From Tragulus kanchil (lineage: Eukaryota; Chordata; Mammalia; Artiodactyla; Tragulidae), in assembly GCA_022376925.1 (NCBI GenBank), contig JAIOJX010000025.1, forward strand, positions 187,797,801-187,861,800: 64,000 nucleotides of DNA, read 5' to 3'. A program made the translations under genes and the position numbers. The notes under the pieces were generated by a model. That model saw nothing but the letters and a program-made list of their open reading frames with translations, was not told the origin of the DNA and did no database searches. Shown piece after piece: positions 58,130 to 64,000 of this stretch; the stretch's first letter is position 1; the number at the start of each line of letters is the position of its first letter.

Positions 58130-60342
58130 CTCCGATGCCCAGTTACATTTCCATGCTGGATAAACCAGTAATCTGTGGTTTCAGCGTGTCCCGGGTATCG
58201 CTCAGGTCCCGCACAGTGGAAGGCCCTCCCAGGGAAGCACTCGCTCTGTCCACCAAGAGGGCCCAGGGCCCAGGGAGCCTGGGCGGCCCTGAATGGCCAC
58301 GTGACTGAGGCCCACCAATGGGATGTGGGCAGCTTCCGCGGTGCCCCGAGGGAAGCACTGTCTCTGCCACCCTCTGCTCCTCTCTGGGGCCCCAGGACAG
58401 GTGGCCCCGGCGCACCCCAACCCTGAAGGCCAACCTGGGCCTGCCACGGCCGCCGCTCCCCGTCCCCCGGCCTCGCTCTGGCCGGGTTTAAAGTTCACCA
58501 GCCTCCTCACCACCAGACATGGAGCTCAGCCTCCCGCCACGGCCAGGGCCGGGCTCTGATCGGGTCACTGTGGTCCTGACGCCTGGGTCAGACCTGCACG
58601 CTGGGCAGCTCCACGCAGAGAAATGAGGCCAAGGGCCGGGAAGCCACCGGCAGGGAAGGGCCTGGGACAGAGGATCTGAAGAGCTGGCCGGACACGCCGG
58701 GCAGGGAGCTGCGTCGCCCTCCGGGGCTGGGAGCCGAGTGTCCGGCTCTCCTGCCGAGACGGCGGTGCCGTGGCACAGACGGCACGGCGAGGACCGGAGG
58801 CCACGGAGGCCACACGGCCCGTCCTGGCCCCTTGCGACCATGGCTCGGCCGTGCTCCTCGATGTTCCTTATGATGTGCACGCATTACTTTGGGGAAAAAA
58901 ATCACTATGACATTTACTCAAAAAAAACCCAGAATGAAAGGGGGGAAGGAGCAGCACCTCCTGCCCGGTGCTGTGCACACACGTGTGGACGTGCGTGTGT
59001 GCGCTGCCGGTGCTCCCGGCGCCCGTGCGCTGGGCTGGGCCCGCTGGAGGGAGCCAGGAGCCAGGGCGGAAGCCAGGAGGCCCCAGCCCTCTCTTCCAGA
59101 GGGCCTCCCAGCGCCCGATCACCCGCCTCCTGGCTCCTGCCGCTTGGTTACAGTGGCCTTGGCCACGTGGGGTCCACCAGCCGACCACAGGAGCCCGACT
59201 GCAGGCATCCTCTGCAGCACCCAACACTAGAAACCCCCCCCGCCCTCCGATGCCCAGTTACATTTCCATGCTGGATAAACCAGTAATCTGTGGTTTCAGC
59301 GTGTCCCGGTATCGCTCAGGTCCCGCACAGTGGAAGGCCCTCCCAGGAAGCACTCGCTCTGTCCACCAAGAGGGCCCAGGGCCCAGGAGCCTGGGCGGCC
59401 CTGAATGGCCACGTGACTGAGGCCCACCAATGGGATGTGGGCAGCTTCCGCGGTGCCCGAGGGAAGCACTGTCTCTGCCACCCTCTGCTCCTCTCTGGGG
59501 CCCCAGGACAGGTGGCCCGGCGCACCCCAACCCTGAAGGCCAACCTGGGCCTGCCACGGCCGCCGCTCCCCGTCCCCCGGCCTCGCTCTGGCCGGGTTTA
59601 AAGTTCACCAGCCTCCTCACCACCAGACATGGAGCTCAGCCTCCCGCCACGGCCAGGGCCGGGCTCTGATCGGGTCACTGTGGTCCTGACGCCTGGGTCA
59701 GACCTGCACGCTGGGCAGCTCCACGCAGAGAAATGAGGCCAAGGGCCGGGAAGCCACCGGCAGGGAAGGGCCTGGGACAGAGGATCTGAAGAGCTGGCCG
59801 GACACGCCGGGCAGGGAGCTGCGTCGCCCTCCGGGGCTGGGAGCCGAGTGTCCGGCTCTCCTGCCGAGACGGCGGTGCCGTGGCACAGACGGCACGGCGA
59901 GGACCGGAGGCCACGGAGGCCACACGGCCCGTCCTGGCCCCTTGCGACCATGGCTCGGCCGTGCTCCTCGATGTTCCTTATGATGTGCACGCATTACTTT
60001 GGGGAAAAAAATCACTATGACATTTACTCAAAAAAAACCCAGAATGAAAGGGGGGAAGGAGCAGCACCTCCTGCCCGGTGCTGTGCACACACGTGTGGAC
60101 GTGCGTGTGTGCGCTGCCGGTGCTCCCGGCGCCCGTGCGCTGGGCTGGGCCCGCTGGAGGGAGCCAGGAGCCAGGGCGGAAGCCAGGAGGCCCCAGCCCT
60201 CTCTTCCAGAGGGGCCTCCCCCGCGGCCCGATCACCCCGCTCTCCTGGCTCCCTGCCGCTTCTTGGTTACAGTGGCCTTGGCCACGTGGGGTCCACCAGC
60301 CGACCACAGGGAGCCCGACTGCAGGCATCCTCGCTGCAGCAC
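58130..60342 (+). repeat. Tandem duplication 12 (offset 1110-1115 bp)
   Basis: Copy A is 58130-59220 and copy B is 59245-60342, with 24 bp of filler. The first 270 bp of copy B have lost single bases in at least five runs. The last 120 bp of copy A have lost bases in several others. The middle is identical. Confidence 0.97.
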
Positions 60343-60680
60343 AAAAGAGCCTGGGGACACCGGGAGCTGGGAGAGCCCCCCAGGGACCACCCGGCTTCCA
60401 CACCCGCCCCCTGTACCCTCCCGCGCCTCAACAGTGCCCACAGGCAAGGGGAAAGGTCCTCGGAGGCAGACTGGCCGTGGCCTCCGCTGGGTCCAGGTCT
60501 GTGGGCGTGGCCGGCGATGCACACCCTCAGCGTGGCACTGGGCCGGGACAGCGGACCAGAGGGCCTGAGGCTGCACGGAAGAGCAGGGACACCCAGGCCC
60601 AAGCAGGGACTCCAGGGGGGCGACCGCAGGCCCTGGTGGCCGGTGCAGGGAGACAGGACACAGGCATGCTGGGCCAGGTG

Positions 60681-60686
60681 TTTATT
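60681..60686 (-). terminator. C4orf48: C4orf48 poly(A) signal
   Basis: Plus TTTATT reads AATAAA on the gene strand, 30 bp beyond the stop codon. It implies a very short 3'UTR. Confidence 0.8.
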
Positions 60687-60715
60687 GGTGAGGGGACAGC
60701 GCTGGCCCAGGGCGC

Positions 60716-60781
60716 TCAGCGCGCAGCCGGCCAGCAGGCACACAGGGCCCGGCGCTCCGCCTGCAGCAGGAGGCTCTCCGT
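60716..60781 (-). CDS. C4orf48: C4orf48 exon 3 (C-terminus)
   Basis: This 66-bp exon follows acceptor ...cctttccag and encodes TESLLLQAERRALCACWPAA and a final Arg before TGA at 60718-60716. It joins exon 2 in phase 0. Confidence 0.95.
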   Translation of the reverse strand, partial: TESLLLQAERRALCACWPAAR

Positions 60782-62134
60782 CTGGAAAGGAACAAGAGGC
60801 GTGAGGGCCCCTGCCCGCACCCCCGAGGACAGCACTGCCCACTCGGCTGCCCCCGGCTGCCCCCTGTTCCCAAGGGCCCCCCTAGGTGCCCCCGCCCATT
60901 ACCGAGGGCCCCCAGCTCCTGGGTGCCCCCAAACCCACGGGCATCCTGTCTCCACCGCTCCCAGGACTCTTGGCAGCTGACCACGGTGTCTGGACGCCCG
61001 CAGCCGCCTCGGAGGCTGTGACCTCCGGTGCTCCGCGCGGCCTCTCTCCCCACTGCCCTGTGCGCTCCCACCGGCTCCGCCCCGGGGCTCCGGCCTCCCT
61101 GAGCCCTACACACGGAGGCGCTCCCATGGCTTCTGTTTCCGCGCAGACACGGGCAGGGGCGCTCCTTGCGTTGAGGCCTCCTCCAGCCCCCCAGGGTGGG
61201 CGGGGGGCTGCTCCGCTCAGGAGCCCAGCTCCAGACTCAGCCACACTCAGGCCCTAGTCCCCGGGCAGAGAGGGAGCAGGGCGCGTCTCCTCTCTACTTC
61301 TAGGAGGGCTGCCCGCCCCAGAAAAGGTGCACCTTTCCGTCACCGGGAGCCCTCCCTGGCTGGGGCAGAGCAGGCGCTGGCCGGGAGGGGCCGCGGTCCG
61401 TTCCAGACAGGCGGGTGGCTCCCGGCACCCTGCACACACACAGCCCCCCAGAGGGGGCGGGGGCTTCCCAGACAGCTGTGCCAACAGGTCCGACACGTCC
61501 CCAGACCCCCTTCGACCACCCCTCTTGCTGCCTCAGTTTCTCTCCGCCACGGGGCCTCTTCCCGCCCCTTGGGAACGGCTGGATCGGGACCGGCCGTCCT
61601 TCCGGCGATCCCGGGGAAGAGGGCCAGGGAGGCCCTGGAGAGGAGGGGACCGGGGCTGCCTCCTCCCCTCACCCCCCCCAGGGCGCCGGGAACAGAGCGC
61701 GGGGGCCACGGGAGGGGGCCGCCCGCCACTCCGCCCTGCGCTCGGGCAGGCTCACCCGCGCGTCCAGACCGTAGGCCGTCTTCCGCAGGTCCTGCAGGGC
61801 GCGCTGCATGAACTCGAAAGCGTGGCAGTCCACGCACGGGCGGCCTGCGCGGGGGTCGGGGCGCGGCTCAGGGCGCGGGGCGCACGCCCCGCCCGGCCCC
61901 CCGCTCCCGCCCGAGGGGGCGCTGGGACCACCCGGGAACAAAGGCGAGCCACGCCCCTCCCGCGCCCGGCGGGACCCTCCGCACGCGCGCGCGGCACCCA
62001 CTCTGCGCGGGGATGGCGCTCCCGGCGGAAGGCTCGGCGCGGGTCCGGGCGCCCAGCAGCGCGACGCCCAGTAGCAGCAGCAGCAGCAGCCGCGGCGGCG
62101 ACCTCGGGAGCCTGCGCGGCGGCGGGGCGGCCAT
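60716..62134 (-). CDS. C4orf48: Small secreted neuropeptide-like protein (NICOL1)
   Basis: Three exons (62002-62134, 61756-61844, 60716-60781; 133+89+66 bp) encode 95 aa. This equals the remembered human length and reads in frame through GT-AG introns. Residues 1-33 are a signal peptide with a poly-Leu core (MAAPPPRRLPRSPPR, seven Leu, GVALLGARTRA). The mature region has the family motif RPCVDCHAFEFMQRALQDLR and ends RRALCACWPAAR. Its four cysteines (CVDC and CAC) suggest two disulfides. The human protein is described as a neuropeptide-like or NELL2-binding lumicrine cofactor. The ATG at 62134 has a good context (gccATGG). The gene is compact, with a poly(A) signal 30 bp past the stop. Confidence 0.95.
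60782..61755 (-). other. C4orf48: C4orf48 intron 2
   Basis: A 974-bp intron between exons 3 and 2, without a recognised repeat. Confidence 0.8.
61756..61844 (-). CDS. C4orf48: C4orf48 exon 2 (CVDCHAFEF core)
   Basis: This 89-bp exon follows acceptor ...gcgcag and has donor gtgagc. The split codon with exon 1 gives Ser, so the protein reads QSRPCVDCHAFEFMQRAL then QDLRKTAYGLDAR. This is the most conserved part of the family. Confidence 0.96.
62002..62134 (-). CDS. C4orf48: C4orf48 exon 1 (signal peptide)
   Basis: This exon carries 133 coding bases from the ATG. It encodes the signal peptide and the start of the mature chain (EPSAGSAIPAQ). The donor is gtgggt at 62001-61996. The Leu run is encoded by a CTG-rich tract (plus-strand CAG-type repeat near 62072-62091). 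Confidence 0.93.
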
Positions 62135-62469
62135 GGCCGAGCGGAGGGACCCGGGCGCCCTGCGGCAGCCGCCGGTCAGCCGCGCCCGCCCCTCCGGCCG
62201 GCGGCCCGCCCTCGGCCCCGAGCCCCGCCGGAGCCCGGTCTCGAGAGCCCCGCCGGCCCCGGCCGCCCGGGGCCAGGCGCCCTCCCCCGGGGCCCCGCCG
62301 CCGGGCCCTGCTCCCCGCCCCGGCCCCCGCCACGCCCCGGGCCCGGCGACCCCTCCCCTCCCCTCCTCCTCCGCCCGGCGAACCCCCGCTTCGCCTTTAC
62401 CGCGGTTCGGGGACCCCGCGACAGCAGCGCGGGCGACTGGAGAAAGACGCTCTGCGTCCGGCGCGCACC

Positions 62470-62479
62470 GCGCATGCGC
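62470..62479. promoter_or_regulatory. NRF1-type palindrome in C4orf48 promoter CpG island
   Basis: A perfect GCGCATGCGC lies about 335 bp upstream of the C4orf48 ATG in a TATA-less CpG island. Its placement suits a proximal promoter element. A near-CRE (cgacgtcg) lies about 40 bp further upstream. Confidence 0.55.
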
Positions 62480-62671
62480 CCGACCCCGCCCGGGGTCCCC
62501 CCCATCCGACGTCGTCGTCAAGGAAACCCTGGGGCTGCGCGAGCCGCCGGCTTAAAGGGACCGAGGCGGCTCCAGGACTCCGCGTGCCCAGCCCCAGCCG
62601 GGATCTGCACCCGAGCACCGTCAGGCCTCCAGGCGCGCACCTTGGAGGGCCGCCTGGAGGCGGCGGCACCT

Positions 62672-64000
62672 GGCCCGCACCTCCCACGCCGCGCCGGCGG
62701 GAGCGAAGTCGAGGAAGCGGGCAATCTGCCGCGGGAACGGGGCGGCCCCGGGGGCCAGGGGCGTCCCTGGGCCGATCCTGGTGAGGGGCTCGCTGCACGC
62801 GGGGCGGGGTGGGGCACGTAAAAGCGCCGCAGCCTCTGCTCGCGGGCCCGCGGGGTCCAGTCGGGGCGCGCTGCCCGGGGAACTTCGGACTCAGGAGTGA
62901 CCGGGCCCGCGGGCCGGCGAGGGACCCACGGTCTCCGCTCCTCACTCTGGTCCGGCCTCGTCCCTGAGCCTCCGGCGAGAGGAGCAGGTAAGCGGCCGCC
63001 GGCCGGCCCGGTCCCCTCCCGCCACGCCGCGCCCGGCCGGCCGTCCGCCGCACGCTCCCCGCCCGTCGCGTGACGGCGGAGGGGCCGCTTGGCCTCTCTG
63101 TGTCCTTTGCGCCCTCGTGACCGCACAGGGTGGCCCCGCGGGCGCCCGATGGAGCGGGCTTCAGGCCCCCAGCCCCGTCCTTCTGAGAAGGATGGCGAGG
63201 ACGAGGCCGGGCACCGACGAGGACGCGGCGACCCCCGGGGAGCGCGCCAGGCCCGCGTCCCTGCCCAGCGCCGGGGCCGCCAGCAGCTCGCGCGGCGCGT
63301 GGCGGCGCCGGGTCCCCTTCGTGGCGGCAGCGCCGGGCCCGCACCTCCCACGCCGCGCCGGCGGGAGCGAAGTCGAGGAAGCGGGCAATCTGCCGCGGGA
63401 ACGGGGCGGCCCCGGGGGCCAGGGGCGTCCCTGGGCCGATCCTGGTGAGGGGCTCGCTGCACGCGGGGCGGGGTGGGGCACGTAAAAGCGCCGCAGCCTC
63501 TGCTCGCGGGCCCGCGGGGTCCAGTCGGGGCGCGCTGCCCGGGGAACTTCGGACTCAGGAGTGACCGGGCCCGCGGGCCGGCGAGGGACCCACGGTCTCC
63601 GCTCCTCACTCTGGTCCGGCCTCGTCCCTGAGCCTCCGGCGAGAGGAGCAGGTAAGCGGCCGCCGGCCGGCCCGGTCCCCTCCCGCCACGCCGCGCCCGG
63701 CCGGCCGTCCGCCGCACGCTCCCCGCCCGTCGCGTGACGGCGGAGGGGCCGCTTGGCCTCTCTGTGTCCTTTGCGCCCTCGTGACCGCACAGGGTGGCCC
63801 CGCGGGCGCCCGATGGAGCGGGCTTCAGGCCCCCAGCCCCGTCCTTCTGAGAAGGATGGCGAGGACGAGGCCGGGCACCGACGAGGACGCGGCGACCCCC
63901 GGGGAGCGCGCCAGGCCCGCGTCCCTGCCCAGCGCCGGGGCCGCCAGCAGCTCGCGCGGCGCGTGGCGGCGCCGGGTCCCCTTCGTGGCGGCAGCGCCGG
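62672..64000 (+). repeat. Tandem duplication 13 (664 bp, reaches window end)
   Basis: Copy A is 62672-63335 and copy B is 63336 to the window end. The window stops where one full period ends, so further copies cannot be excluded. The copies look identical. The unit is CpG-island sequence with a splice-donor consensus. Confidence 0.95.
62985..62993 (+). other. Consensus splice donor of unknown exon
   Basis: GCAGGTAAG forms a near-perfect 5' splice site on the plus strand and is repeated at 63649-63657. It could end a non-coding first exon of a plus-strand gene such as NELFA. No matching coding sequence was recognised. Confidence 0.3.

Larger units (their letters stand above)
61700..64000. promoter_or_regulatory. 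CpG island at C4orf48 / NELFA-side intergenic
   Basis: This stretch is dense in CpG and lacks interspersed repeats. It spans C4orf48 exons 1-2 and their upstream region. In human the divergent neighbour is NELFA, but its first coding exon (protein start MASMRESD, from memory) was looked for and not seen, so it probably lies beyond the window. Confidence 0.6.

Noticed and set aside
61327..62784. 485-codon plus-strand open frame, and similar long frames elsewhere in GC-rich parts
   Set aside because: It overlaps C4orf48 in antisense, has Pro/Arg/Gly/Ala-only composition, and has no recognisable motif. Stop codons are simply rare in this GC content.
1246..64000. Possible CRISPR array or satellite because of direct repeats
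   Set aside because: The repeats are kilobase-scale pairs of unrelated sequence, not short identical repeats with spacers, and the genome is mammalian.
62850..64000. NELFA first coding exon
   Set aside because: The expected protein start MASMRESD was not found in any plus-strand frame. Only a splice-donor consensus and CpG-rich sequence are present.

Overview
The window is nuclear DNA from a ruminant (bovid or cervid). Ruminant-specific Bov-tA SINEs, BovB (RTE) LINE 3' ends and tRNA-derived 'cttccctggtggtcc' SINEs occur throughout. The gene order matches the region syntenic with human 4p16.3: the 3' end of POLN on +, then NAT8L on -, then C4orf48 (NICOL1) on -, ending in a CpG-rich stretch on the side where NELFA is expected. 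Gene identities come from recognising the encoded proteins and correct splice junctions. No database search was run.

Layout: (1) 1-19.4 kb is AT-rich and gene-poor, presumably POLN intron, made of SINEs, old L1 sequence, BovB fragments and a decayed Tigger-type DNA transposon cut up by younger SINEs. (2) 19.4-41.4 kb is GC-rich and carries the last seven POLN coding exons, which encode the polymerase core from motif B through motif C to the stop codon. (3) 43.9-53.1 kb is NAT8L: a 4-kb 3'UTR, three coding exons encoding 291 aa, and a TATA/CCAAT promoter with a CGG-rich 5'UTR. (4) 60.68-62.13 kb is C4orf48, three small exons encoding a 95-aa secreted peptide precursor. (5) 62.4-64 kb is a CpG island upstream of C4orf48. 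POLN and NAT8L converge, with their 3' ends about 2.5 kb apart as assembled.

The dominant unexpected signal is structural. Thirteen head-to-tail near-identical tandem duplications, twelve with an offset of about 1.07-1.18 kb and one of 664 bp, punctuate the whole window every 2.4-8.4 kb. They ignore repeats, introns and exons. They double a POLN catalytic exon (83 bp), the penultimate POLN exon (62 bp) and NAT8L exon 2 (165 bp). In most pairs with differences, the single-base losses, often in homopolymers, cluster at the inner edges (end of copy A, start of copy B). Junctions carry either 0-8 bp of shared sequence or 4-24 bp of filler. This is what un-merged overlapping contig ends look like. 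The most probable reading is a systematic assembly error, and the true locus would then be about 50 kb. A biological origin by template-switch or end-joining tandem duplication is possible but less likely. No new enzymatic or defence system was found.
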